The notes under the pieces are model-generated. The model ran no database searches and was not told where the DNA came from. It saw only the letters and a list, made by a program, of their open reading frames with translations. This document shows positions 41,798 to 49,849 of a stretch of 64,000 bases of DNA, in pieces. The stretch's first letter is position 1, and the number at the start of each line of letters is the position of its first letter. The stretch spans positions 2,958,694-3,022,693 of the forward strand of contig NZ_KB913013.1 of NCBI RefSeq assembly GCF_000383955.1. Reading direction: 5' to 3'. The position numbers were made by a program, and so were the translations under genes. Source of the stretch: Rudanella lutea DSM 19387 (lineage in GTDB: Bacteria; Bacteroidota; Bacteroidia; Cytophagales; Spirosomataceae).

Positions 41798-42985
41798 ATG
41801 AAAAGTGCTCTTGTTCTTGCCTCTATTGTGGGCTTGCTTATTGTCAGCTACGCTTGTACCGAGCAAAGTGCATCTGTTGATGTCGATCCGTATGCTGCCA
41901 TAAAAGCCAGGTTCGGTACCCGAATAGACCCTACCAACTTACTCAATTACGCCAATCAGTCGGTTCCCTCATACATCACTAAAGATAACGGCCGGGCCAA
42001 CCCCATAACCAACGCGAAGGCAACCTTGGGGAGAGTGCTGTTTTACGATAAAAGTTTGAGCATCGATAACACCATTGCCTGTGGTAGTTGCCACAAGCAA
42101 CAATTTGCGTTCAGTGATACCGCTTTGGCAAGCAGCGGTGTACAGGGTGGCCTCACAAGCCGGCACTCTATGCGGCTAATTAACACCCGCTTTGCAGATG
42201 AGGTCAAATTTTTCTGGGACGAACGAGCCGCAACACTGGAAGCCCAAACTACCAAACCTATTCAGGATCATGCTGAAATGGGATTCAGTGGACAAAACGG
42301 CCGTCCTGACCTTAACAGCCTGATCAACAAGCTAAACGGTATAGATTATTACAAAGAGTTGTTTCAGTTTGCCTACGGAAGCCCAACCATAACCGAACAA
42401 CGATTGCAGGAAAGCCTGTCGAGTTTTATTCGAAGCATTCAATCATTTGATAGTAAGTACGACATCGGGCGGGCTACCGCTCCTAACGATGGTGCCCCCT
42501 TCCAGAATTTCACCACGCAGGAAAATTCAGGTAAACAGCTGTTTTTGCAAGCTCCTCAGTTCGACGCTACCGGTAGCCGGATCGGGGGCGGATTTGGTTG
42601 TCAGGGGTGTCATCGGGCGCCCGAGTTCGATATTGACCCGAACAGCCGAAACAATGGAGTAACCCGGGCACTGAACAATGTCGCCGGTCCGGACTTTTTC
42701 ATTACCCGATCGCCAACATTACGCGATGTCGTCAATGCAACAGGAGGCTCCAATGGGCCATTTATGCATTCAGGGGTCTTCGCAACGTTGCCGATTGCTA
42801 TTGGTCATTACAACATTGTTAACGCAGTAGCTGGCAACAACAACTTAGACCCTCGACTGCGGCCCGGAGGCAATGGGCAACGCCTGAACATGACACCAGC
42901 CGAACAGAGCGCCCTTGTAGCGTTTCTTCGAACACTCTCAGGAAGAAATGTTTACACAGACGAGAGATGGTCTAATCCATTTTGA
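41798..42985 (+). CDS. Di-haem cytochrome c peroxidase (MauG/CcpA type)
   Basis: A 395-residue exported protein. An N-terminal lipoprotein-like leader (about residues 1-20, SYACTEQ) is followed by two cytochrome c motifs: CGSCH in IACGSCHKQQFAFSD, and CQGCH in GFGCQGCHRAPEFD. Other peroxidase signatures are GRVLFYDKSLS, FFWDERAATLEAQ, and FMHSGVFATLPIAIGHYN. The family reduces hydrogen peroxide with electrons from c-type cytochromes in the periplasm, or oxidises other substrates. The frame is open upstream to 41543; the ATG at 41798 gives the export leader. A small membrane protein follows. Confidence 0.92.
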   Translation: MKSALVLASIVGLLIVSYACTEQSASVDVDPYAAIKARFGTRIDPTNLLNYANQSVPSYITKDNGRANPITNAKATLGRVLFYDKSLSIDNTIACGSCHKQQFAFSDTALASSGVQGGLTSRHSMRLINTRFADEVKFFWDERAATLEAQTTKPIQDHAEMGFSGQNGRPDLNSLINKLNGIDYYKELFQFAYGSPTITEQRLQESLSSFIRSIQSFDSKYDIGRATAPNDGAPFQNFTTQENSGKQLFLQAPQFDATGSRIGGGFGCQGCHRAPEFDIDPNSRNNGVTRALNNVAGPDFFITRSPTLRDVVNATGGSNGPFMHSGVFATLPIAIGHYNIVNAVAGNNNLDPRLRPGGNGQRLNMTPAEQSALVAFLRTLSGRNVYTDERWSNPF

Positions 42986-43091
42986 CGATGATTCAATTAA
43001 GCGAAGTGGCCTACCCATAAACTTCGAACTTGACGACGCATGCCCTCATCCACTTTCTGTTAATCAACCGTTTTTCCGTTACACCTTCCCC

Positions 43092-43547
43092 ATGAAAACC
43101 CTCACCCAAAGACCAGACATAACCCACCCCAAAACAGCCGCACTGTACAAGCAACTGAGCGACCTGCTGAACGCTCTTTCCCAAAGGGCGTTGACGCCCG
43201 AAATTGTTGCGTTGATTGATCACGAAATTGACCACATCAATTACGCAAACGACACCGGCAAAAAGCTGGGGAAAACGGTGAAGGCAGCGGAGAGTAAAAT
43301 CATAAAGGCCGTCGAAAAGGAGCTTAAGGTTGTGCCCCGAAACCACTACAGAAAACTCTGGGCGATCTTCGGATTTACCGCCTTTGGGTTGCCTATAGGC
43401 GTTACCATTGGCTTGTTACTCAAAAACATAGGCCTATTGGGGGTGGGGCTACCCTTCGGGATGATTATTGGCCTACTGGTAGGTTCATCGATGGACAAAA
43501 AAGCGGCCGTGGAAGGCCGTCAGCTGGATTTTGAAGTAAAACACTAG
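43092..43547 (+). CDS. Hypothetical membrane protein, 151 residues
   Basis: A small protein with a soluble, mostly helical N-terminal half (about 1-85; LYKQLSDLLNALSQRALTPE) and two hydrophobic segments at about 97-135. These are rich in Gly and Leu (GLPIGVTIGLLLKNIGLLGV), like a glycine-zipper pair. I do not recognise the family. The frame is open upstream to 42948 and would overlap the peroxidase gene; the ATG at 43092 gives a normal N-terminus. It ends eight bases before the GrpB gene, so they may be coupled. Confidence 0.68.
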   Translation: MKTLTQRPDITHPKTAALYKQLSDLLNALSQRALTPEIVALIDHEIDHINYANDTGKKLGKTVKAAESKIIKAVEKELKVVPRNHYRKLWAIFGFTAFGLPIGVTIGLLLKNIGLLGVGLPFGMIIGLLVGSSMDKKAAVEGRQLDFEVKH

Positions 43548-43555
43548 AAGACGCC

Positions 43556-44122
43556 ATGCAGGCACTCATTCAATCGTATCGGCCGGAGTGGAAAAGGGAA
43601 TTCGACAGCCTTAAAACCGCGCTGGAGCACGCGCTTCAGGGGTTGGCTGTTACTGTTCAGCATGTCGGAAGCACGGCCATCCCCGGTCTCGTGGCTAAGC
43701 CCATCCTCGACATCGACATTATCATTCACGACAAATCGTTGCTGAAGCCCATCGACCGGATTCTCCAACAGCTTGGCTACCACAGCCGGGGCGAACAGGG
43801 TATTCCGGGCCGGTTTGCGTTTCGGCAGAGCCGGGTAACTACCCCACGCACGGCCGACGGCCGGGCCTGGATGGAGCACCACCTGTATGTCTGCTTTGCC
43901 GACAGCCTGGCCCTGAAAAACCATATCCGTTTTCGCGACGCTCTTCTTCAAGACCCTAAACTAACCGAGGCTTACGCTCAGTTGAAGCTGCACTTAGTAA
44001 GCCAACCCGGCATGACCCGCGAACGGTACACGACCCTAAAAACCGAGTTTATTCTCTCGGTTCTGAGTGGTGCTGGCCTGGCTCATACTGAATTATCGGA
44101 TATAGAGGAGGCTAACCGGTAG
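43556..44122 (+). CDS. GrpB/UPF0157-family nucleotidyltransferase-like protein
   Basis: A 188-residue cytoplasmic protein of the GrpB family, with a nucleotidyltransferase-like fold. The signature VQHVGSTAIPGLVAKPILDI (with the GS and DxD-like elements) is intact, and the C-terminal HLVSQPGMTRERYTTLKTEF matches the family. Members may be nucleotidyltransferases or CoA-linked; function is not established. It is convergent with the Nudix regulator. Confidence 0.9.
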   Translation: MQALIQSYRPEWKREFDSLKTALEHALQGLAVTVQHVGSTAIPGLVAKPILDIDIIIHDKSLLKPIDRILQQLGYHSRGEQGIPGRFAFRQSRVTTPRTADGRAWMEHHLYVCFADSLALKNHIRFRDALLQDPKLTEAYAQLKLHLVSQPGMTRERYTTLKTEFILSVLSGAGLAHTELSDIEEANR

Positions 44123-44170
44123 GGCAGGAAAAAAGAGGTACAGTAAAAGTAAACGAATGATTTCCACCCT

Positions 44171-44899
44171 TTACTCCCGACGAAACCGGTACAAATACGG
44201 AGCCTTGTTCTGAGCGCCGGTAAACTTCTTTTCCAGCCGTTCCAATACGTTCAGGTCGAGTATCTTTTTCTGAAAATTATTGCGGGCGAAGGGCCGGTCG
44301 TACACGGCTTCGTACAGTTCCTGCACCTCACGCATCGTGAAGGTTTCGGGAAGCAGGTTAAACCCAATCAGCTTCTGATCGAGGTTTTGGCGGAGGGCGT
44401 CGAGGGCGTGACCCACCATCTCGTTATGGTCCATAATGAGCGTGGGTAACTGCTTCACGTTGTACCAGTCTACTGAGTCGTCTAACTCCGTTTTTCGGGG
44501 CGATACCTTGTTTATATCGACCAGCGCATAGTAGCCAATCGAAATAAAGCGCTTGCCGAGCCACCCAATATTGGCATCGTCCAGCAGCCCTTTGGCCACC
44601 CACTCGTTGCGCAGACCCTCCAGTTCCCCAAACACATCGCGGTTAACGCGGTCGGGCTCCCCAAACACGCGGTACTGCTCCAGATAAATATCTTTCAGGC
44701 CGGTGCGTTCTTCCAGAATCCGTTTGGCTGCCCCATCAATCCCCTCTTCGTGTTTGATAAACCCACCCGGCAACGTCCAGAACGAGCGGCTCATATTGAT
44801 TCGGGAAGCCAGCACCTTCAATTCTAAATCTTTGTAGCCAAAAATGACGCAGTCGATGGATAGCTGATGGATAAAGGCCTGTTCGTCGAATAGTTTCAT
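44171..44899 (-). CDS. Nudix-related transcription regulator (NrtR/AraR type)
   Basis: A 242-residue regulator with an N-terminal Nudix-like domain (about 10-150) and a C-terminal winged helix (about 160-235; LPETFTMREVQELYEAVYDR, NFQKKIL). The Nudix box (46-68) has lost two of its three catalytic Glu: position 61 is Ile and 65 is Arg, with only Glu64 kept. So it probably senses a ligand without hydrolysing it, as in NrtR/AraR-type repressors. It is divergent from the ThuA genes, and a palindrome lies in the shared region. Control of those genes by a sugar or nucleotide-sugar is inferred. Confidence 0.88.
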   Translation of the reverse strand: MKLFDEQAFIHQLSIDCVIFGYKDLELKVLASRINMSRSFWTLPGGFIKHEEGIDGAAKRILEERTGLKDIYLEQYRVFGEPDRVNRDVFGELEGLRNEWVAKGLLDDANIGWLGKRFISIGYYALVDINKVSPRKTELDDSVDWYNVKQLPTLIMDHNEMVGHALDALRQNLDQKLIGFNLLPETFTMREVQELYEAVYDRPFARNNFQKKILDLNVLERLEKKFTGAQNKAPYLYRFRRE

Positions 44900-44993
44900 G
44901 GGAGGATGTCTGGTCTGCTGGCAAAATTATCGGTTCTATCCGACATCAGCCGCGTATCGAAATAGTATTCTTCAAAGACAAAATATCGATAAA

Positions 44994-45022
44994 TTTTATT
45001 GTCTGATAAATAGACAATAAAA
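44994..45022. promoter_or_regulatory. Palindromic operator TTTTATTGTCT-N7-AGACAATAAAA
   Basis: Two perfect 11-bp half-sites (44994-45004 and 45012-45022) with a seven-base spacer. It ends nine bases before a TAnnTTTG box, so it covers the expected -33 region of the ThuA promoter. It is a strong candidate for the binding site of the adjacent Nudix-type regulator. Confidence 0.75.
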
Positions 45023-45031
45023 AATACCCTC

Positions 45032-45039
45032 TACCTTTG
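45032..45039 (+). promoter_or_regulatory. -7 box TACCTTTG of the ThuA operon
   Basis: An exact TAnnTTTG match 55 bases before the ThuA start. The operator sits just upstream, so binding would block RNA polymerase. Confidence 0.6.
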
Positions 45040-45094
45040 CCATACCCTTAGCCTGCAAAGAGCAGGCCGTCACTCACTTAACCCGTCTCTGCTT

Positions 45095-45952
45095 ATGAAG
45101 CGAGTTATCAAAATTGTTCTGTGCTCGGTACTTGGCCTTGTGGTGCTATTAGGCATTGCCGCGAGCCTGTTCATCTACAAAGTCAAAAACGGTTTCCCGG
45201 TATCGTACGAGACCGAGGCACCCCAAATCGACTTCCCGGCCGATAAGCGGGCTATCCTGCTGTTTTCCAAAACGACGGGCTTCCGGCACGGCGCGTCCAT
45301 CGACGCATCCAAGCCCGTTATCAAGGCACTTGCTGAGAAAAACGGCTGGTTCGTTTACGAAACCGAAGAGGGGGGCGCGTTTAACCCGGCCCAACTGGCT
45401 AAGTTCAGCACGGTTATTTTCAACAACTCAACCGGCGAGGTCATCAACGACGAACAAAAGCGAGCCCTGGAGCAATACGTCGAAAACGGCGGTAGCCTGC
45501 TGGGTATTCACGGTGCCGGCGACGACTCCCACCACTGGGACTGGTACGAGCAGAACCTGCTGGGAGCCAAGTTCTCGCACCACCCCATCGACCCGCAGTT
45601 TCAGTTGGCCGATGTGCTGCTCGACCCACAGCGCGACAGCCTGTTCAGCAAGTTGCCGCCCCGATGGTCGCACTCCGACGAGTGGTACGTATTTTTTGAA
45701 AACCCGCGTCAGAAAGGCTTCAACATCATTTACACCATCAACGGCGAGACCATCAATCCAAGCGGCAATATGCTGTTTGTAAGCTCCAAAAACTTCGGCA
45801 TGGGTAAAGACCACCCGGTGGCCTGGTACAAGCAAACGGGCAAAGGCAAGACCTTCTACACCTCTATGGGCCACAGCGAAACCGCCTGGCAAAACCAAAA
45901 CTTCGTGAAGCTGCTCGAAACGGCTTTGCAATGGACAACCAGTAATCAATAA
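45095..45952 (+). CDS. ThuA-domain protein, membrane-anchored
   Basis: A 285-residue protein with an N-terminal membrane segment (about 4-29) and a ThuA domain (about 45-280), a class I glutamine amidotransferase-like fold. Family signatures are AILLFSKTTGFRHGASIDAS, GGSLLGIHGAGDDSHHWDWY and TFYTSMGHSETAWQN. ThuA proteins take part in trehalose or related disaccharide use through 3-keto sugars. It lies 11 bases upstream of a ThuA/sugar-dehydrogenase fusion, in an operon headed by the operator. Confidence 0.9.
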   Translation: MKRVIKIVLCSVLGLVVLLGIAASLFIYKVKNGFPVSYETEAPQIDFPADKRAILLFSKTTGFRHGASIDASKPVIKALAEKNGWFVYETEEGGAFNPAQLAKFSTVIFNNSTGEVINDEQKRALEQYVENGGSLLGIHGAGDDSHHWDWYEQNLLGAKFSHHPIDPQFQLADVLLDPQRDSLFSKLPPRWSHSDEWYVFFENPRQKGFNIIYTINGETINPSGNMLFVSSKNFGMGKDHPVAWYKQTGKGKTFYTSMGHSETAWQNQNFVKLLETALQWTTSNQ

Positions 45953-45963
45953 TTCCAATTCCT

Positions 45964-48900
45964 ATGAAACAGCTATTCAGCCTGAGCAGGTGGGCGTTTG
46001 TACAGGCGCTTCTGCTGCTGTGCGCAAGCTATGCGTGGGCGCAGGCTCCCAAAGTTAATGTGCTGGTTTTCAGTAAAACAGCCGCCTTTCGGCATCAGTC
46101 TATCGAGGCTGGGAAACCTGCCTTGGCCAAAATGGCAAAGGAAAAAGGGTTCGGCGTGAGCTTCACCGAAGACGCGGCCCTATTCAACGAACAGAATCTG
46201 AAGAAATACAACGCGGTTGTTTTTCTGAACACCACCGGCGACATCCTCAACGATGAGCAACAGGCTGTGTTTGAGCGCTACATTCAGGCGGGGGGCGGCT
46301 ACGTGGGCATCCATGCGGCTACCGATACCGAGTACGACTGGCCCTGGTATGGCAAGCTGGCGGGGGCCTATTTTCTGGACCATCCCATGACGCCCAGCAA
46401 TGTGCAGAAAGGCAAGTACATCGTTAAGCTGAAAAACCACTGGGCCACCAAAGGCATGCCCGACGAGTTTGAGCGCACCGATGAATTTTACAGTTTCAAA
46501 GACATTTCGCCCAAAATCAACGTCGTCCTGACCATCGACGAGAAAAGTTACGTCGGTGGGAAAAACCCTGACTTCCACCCCATGAGCTGGTATCAGGAGT
46601 ACGACGGAGGCCGGTCGTTTTATACGGCCATGGGCCATACCGATGAGTCGTTTTCGGAACCGCTTTTCCTGAATCACCTGTGGGCGGGTATTCAGTACGC
46701 GGCCGGTGGCGATGCGCCCAAGCCGCTCGACTACAGCAAGGCGCGGCCCGAAGAAAACCGCTTTACCAAAGTGGTGCTGGAAGAAAAACTGGATGAACCC
46801 GTGGAACTGACCTTGCTGGATAAGGACCGGGTGCTTTTTATCCAGCGCAAAGGCGAGGTGCGGCTTTACAATAACAAAACGAAGCAACTCAAAACCATCG
46901 CCAAGTTGCCCGTTAGCCTGAAGTATGTCAACAGAGAAGGCAAAGAGTCGGTAGCGGAAGATGGGCTACTGGGCCTGAACAAAGACCCAAAATTCGCGCA
47001 GAACGGCTGGGTGTACCTGTTTTATTCATCCACCAAAGGCTCGTACAACGTGCTGTCCCGGTTCACGATGAAGGGCGACGAACTCGTTTTGGCTTCGGAA
47101 AAGGAAATGCTGAAAGTGGATACCCAGCGCGAAGAATGTTGCCATACCGGTGGCTCTATCGACTGGGACCGGGAAGGCAACCTGTACCTGAGCACGGGCG
47201 ATAACACCAACCCCCATGCCTCGAATGGCTACAGCCCCAGCGACGAGCGGCCCGGCCGCAGCCCGTGGGATGCCCAGAAGTCGAGCGCCAATACCAACGA
47301 TTTGCGGGGTAAAATTCTGCGCATCAAGCCGCAACCCGACGGAACATATACCATTCCCGACGGCAACCTGTTCGCCAAAAACTCCGACCCGTCGATCCGT
47401 GCCAAAACCCGCCCGGAAATCTACACGATGGGCCACCGGAACCCCTACCGCATTGCCGTTGACCAGAAAACCGGTAAGCTCTACTGGGGTGATGTTGGCC
47501 CCGACGCGTCGAAGCCCGACGCAAACCGTGGCCCGGCGGGTACGTGTGAGTTTGGGCAGGCATCGGCCGCCGGAAACTACGGTTGGCCGCACTTTGTGGG
47601 CGACAACAAGGCGTACAACATCTACAATTTCGCCACCAACCAGTCGGGGCCAAAATGGGATGCTCTGAAGCCACTCAACAACTCGCCCAACAACACGGGT
47701 CTGATCGAGCTGCCACCGGCAAAAGGCGCTATGATTTGGTACACATACGGCAAAAGCGAGGAGTTCCCCTTACTGGGTAGCGGGGGTTGCAACCCGATGG
47801 CCGGGCCTGTGTACAATAAAGATCAGTTCGCGGCTGCTCCACGGGCATTCCCCAAGTACTACGATGGTAAGTTCTTTGCCTACGAGTGGATGCGGGGTTG
47901 GGTGATGGCCGTCAGCTTCGACAAAAACGGCAACTATGCCTCCATGGAGCGGTTTATGCCGAGCTACAAGTTCAGCAACCCAATGGACATGGAGTTTTCC
48001 GAAAACGGTGACCTCTACATGCTCGAATACGGTTCAGGCTGGTTTACGGCCAACGACGACGCCCGCCTGATTCGGATTGAGTACAACGGCGGCAACCGCA
48101 AGCCGCAGATTCAGATGGCCGCCAACCAAATGGGCGGGGCCGTGCCGTTCAACCTGAAGCTCAGCGCCAAAGGCACGACCGATGCCGACGGCGATGCGCT
48201 GAAGTACACCTGGAAAATCACGTCGAAAGACGGTTTTTCTAAAGTCTTCACAACGCCCGATGCCAACCTGACCCTAACCAAAGCGGGGGCGTACAAAGCC
48301 ATACTGACGGTTGACGACGGCAAAGGGGGCGTAAACACGCAGTCGATGGAGGTTACGGCGGGGAATGAACCACCAGTCTTGAGCCTCGAGATGCCAAAAA
48401 GCAACAAGTCGTTCTACGTAGCCAACAGACCGTTCAATTACGAAATCAAGGTCTCGGACAAGGAAGATGGCACGCTGGGCAAGGGCATCGAACCCGAAAA
48501 CGTATCGGTCAGCATTGATTACCTGGCCGAGGGGTTTGACAAAAACATGATCGCTATGGGCCACCGCTCGGCTGATGCCAGTGCGGCCTTTGCGACCGGC
48601 AAAAAACTTATTCAGGGCAGCGACTGTATGGCCTGCCACAGTGTGGATAAAAAGTCGATTGGTCCCTCGTACCGCGACGTAGCAATGAAGTACAAAGGCG
48701 ACAATTCGGCGCTGGAACGGCTGACCAAAAAGGTCATTTCGGGTGGTAGCGGTGTTTGGGGCGAAACGGCCATGGCGGGCCACCCGCAACTGGCAACGGC
48801 TGATGCGTCGGAAATGGTGAAATACATTTTGAACATTGCCAACGAAAAGCCGAAAGCCAAATCGTTGCCCGTTAGCGGCTCGTATGTGACTAAAGCACCG

Positions 48901-49758
48901 GCCTCGGACAAAGGCAAGGGCGTGTACATTGTGCGGGCGGCTTACGAAGATCAGGGAGCCAACGGACTACCAGCGCTTCGGTCGGAACAGACGTTTACGC
49001 TTCGCAATGCCAAAGTGGATGTGCACGGTTTCGACGTGTATAACGACGTAAACAAGATGGCCTTTGGCGGCAATAACCTCGCCATTCCTGCCAAATCAGG
49101 GGCTTACATTGGCTTGAAAGACGTTGACCTGAACGGAATCACGGAGCTGACGCTGGCAGCCACGGCCCCTAAACCACAGGTCAATGCGGCCGGAGGTCTT
49201 GTAGAGTTGCGGCTGGACAGCCCCACCGGCAAGGTAATTGGTAAGTCGGAGTTCCTGGAGCCGTCCGATAAAATGGACTTTACACCCAAAATGCTGTCGG
49301 TACCGGTCACAGGGGTCGTATCAGATGGCAAACTACACGATGTGTACGTCGTTTTCCTGAACCCCAAAGCCGAGGGCTCACTCATGGTAGTGATGGGCAC
49401 GGAGTTCAAACTGGCAGGCAGTGATGCCCCGGCGCCAGCCGCCCCGGCAGAGGCAACGGCATCGGCCGATTTCTTCACCGGTACCTGGAACACAACGGTG
49501 GCAGGAACGCCGGGCGGAGACGTTCAGGTGAAGATGATCCTGGAACGGAAAGACGGAAAGCTGACCGGAAAAATGGCGTCGGAGAAAATGGGCGACCAGG
49601 CTCTCGATAAGGTAGAGGAAACCGACGGCGAAAAAATCAAGGTCTACTTCCAGGCCAACGGCATGAGCATCAATATGGAGCTGGAAAAAGAAGACGCCGA
49701 CAACCTGAAAGGCAAGCTGATGAATATGTTCGATGTGAAAGCCTCCAGGGTGAAGTAA
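45964..49758 (+). CDS. ThuA + PQQ-type sugar dehydrogenase + PKD + cytochrome c + CBM fusion
   Basis: A 1264-residue exported multidomain protein. In order: signal peptide (1-26); ThuA domain (about 28-245; VFSKTAAFRHQSIEAGKPAL); PQQ-type sugar dehydrogenase beta-propeller (about 260-715; ECCHTGGSIDWDREGNLYLS, MGHRNPYRIAVDQKTGKLYW); PKD domain (about 730-810); and a class I cytochrome c (about 865-960) with haem motif CMACH at 888-892. Then come a CBM6-like beta-sandwich (about 1010-1150) and a small C-terminal domain (about 1165-1264). This combines a sugar dehydrogenase with its own electron acceptor. It probably acts in the periplasm, oxidising a sugar. Confidence 0.9.
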   Translation: MKQLFSLSRWAFVQALLLLCASYAWAQAPKVNVLVFSKTAAFRHQSIEAGKPALAKMAKEKGFGVSFTEDAALFNEQNLKKYNAVVFLNTTGDILNDEQQAVFERYIQAGGGYVGIHAATDTEYDWPWYGKLAGAYFLDHPMTPSNVQKGKYIVKLKNHWATKGMPDEFERTDEFYSFKDISPKINVVLTIDEKSYVGGKNPDFHPMSWYQEYDGGRSFYTAMGHTDESFSEPLFLNHLWAGIQYAAGGDAPKPLDYSKARPEENRFTKVVLEEKLDEPVELTLLDKDRVLFIQRKGEVRLYNNKTKQLKTIAKLPVSLKYVNREGKESVAEDGLLGLNKDPKFAQNGWVYLFYSSTKGSYNVLSRFTMKGDELVLASEKEMLKVDTQREECCHTGGSIDWDREGNLYLSTGDNTNPHASNGYSPSDERPGRSPWDAQKSSANTNDLRGKILRIKPQPDGTYTIPDGNLFAKNSDPSIRAKTRPEIYTMGHRNPYRIAVDQKTGKLYWGDVGPDASKPDANRGPAGTCEFGQASAAGNYGWPHFVGDNKAYNIYNFATNQSGPKWDALKPLNNSPNNTGLIELPPAKGAMIWYTYGKSEEFPLLGSGGCNPMAGPVYNKDQFAAAPRAFPKYYDGKFFAYEWMRGWVMAVSFDKNGNYASMERFMPSYKFSNPMDMEFSENGDLYMLEYGSGWFTANDDARLIRIEYNGGNRKPQIQMAANQMGGAVPFNLKLSAKGTTDADGDALKYTWKITSKDGFSKVFTTPDANLTLTKAGAYKAILTVDDGKGGVNTQSMEVTAGNEPPVLSLEMPKSNKSFYVANRPFNYEIKVSDKEDGTLGKGIEPENVSVSIDYLAEGFDKNMIAMGHRSADASAAFATGKKLIQGSDCMACHSVDKKSIGPSYRDVAMKYKGDNSALERLTKKVISGGSGVWGETAMAGHPQLATADASEMVKYILNIANEKPKAKSLPVSGSYVTKAPASDKGKGVYIVRAAYEDQGANGLPALRSEQTFTLRNAKVDVHGFDVYNDVNKMAFGGNNLAIPAKSGAYIGLKDVDLNGITELTLAATAPKPQVNAAGGLVELRLDSPTGKVIGKSEFLEPSDKMDFTPKMLSVPVTGVVSDGKLHDVYVVFLNPKAEGSLMVVMGTEFKLAGSDAPAPAAPAEATASADFFTGTWNTTVAGTPGGDVQVKMILERKDGKLTGKMASEKMGDQALDKVEETDGEKIKVYFQANGMSINMELEKEDADNLKGKLMNMFDVKASRVK

Positions 49759-49761
49759 ACG

Positions 49762-49849
49762 AAATAGACGTTAGACAAAAAGGACGTTAGACGTTAGATA
49801 TTGCACAGCAAAGTCTAATGTCTAACGTCTTCTCGTCTAACGTCTATTT
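49762..49849. repeat. Inverted repeat of ACGTTAGAC words between convergent genes
   Basis: A 15-bp perfect outer stem (49762-49776 with 49835-49849) and a 16-bp inner stem with one mismatch (49783-49798 with 49814-49829), all from iterated GACGTTAGA words. The right arm contains the stop codon of the M28 peptidase gene. It lies between convergent genes and probably terminates both. Confidence 0.75.
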
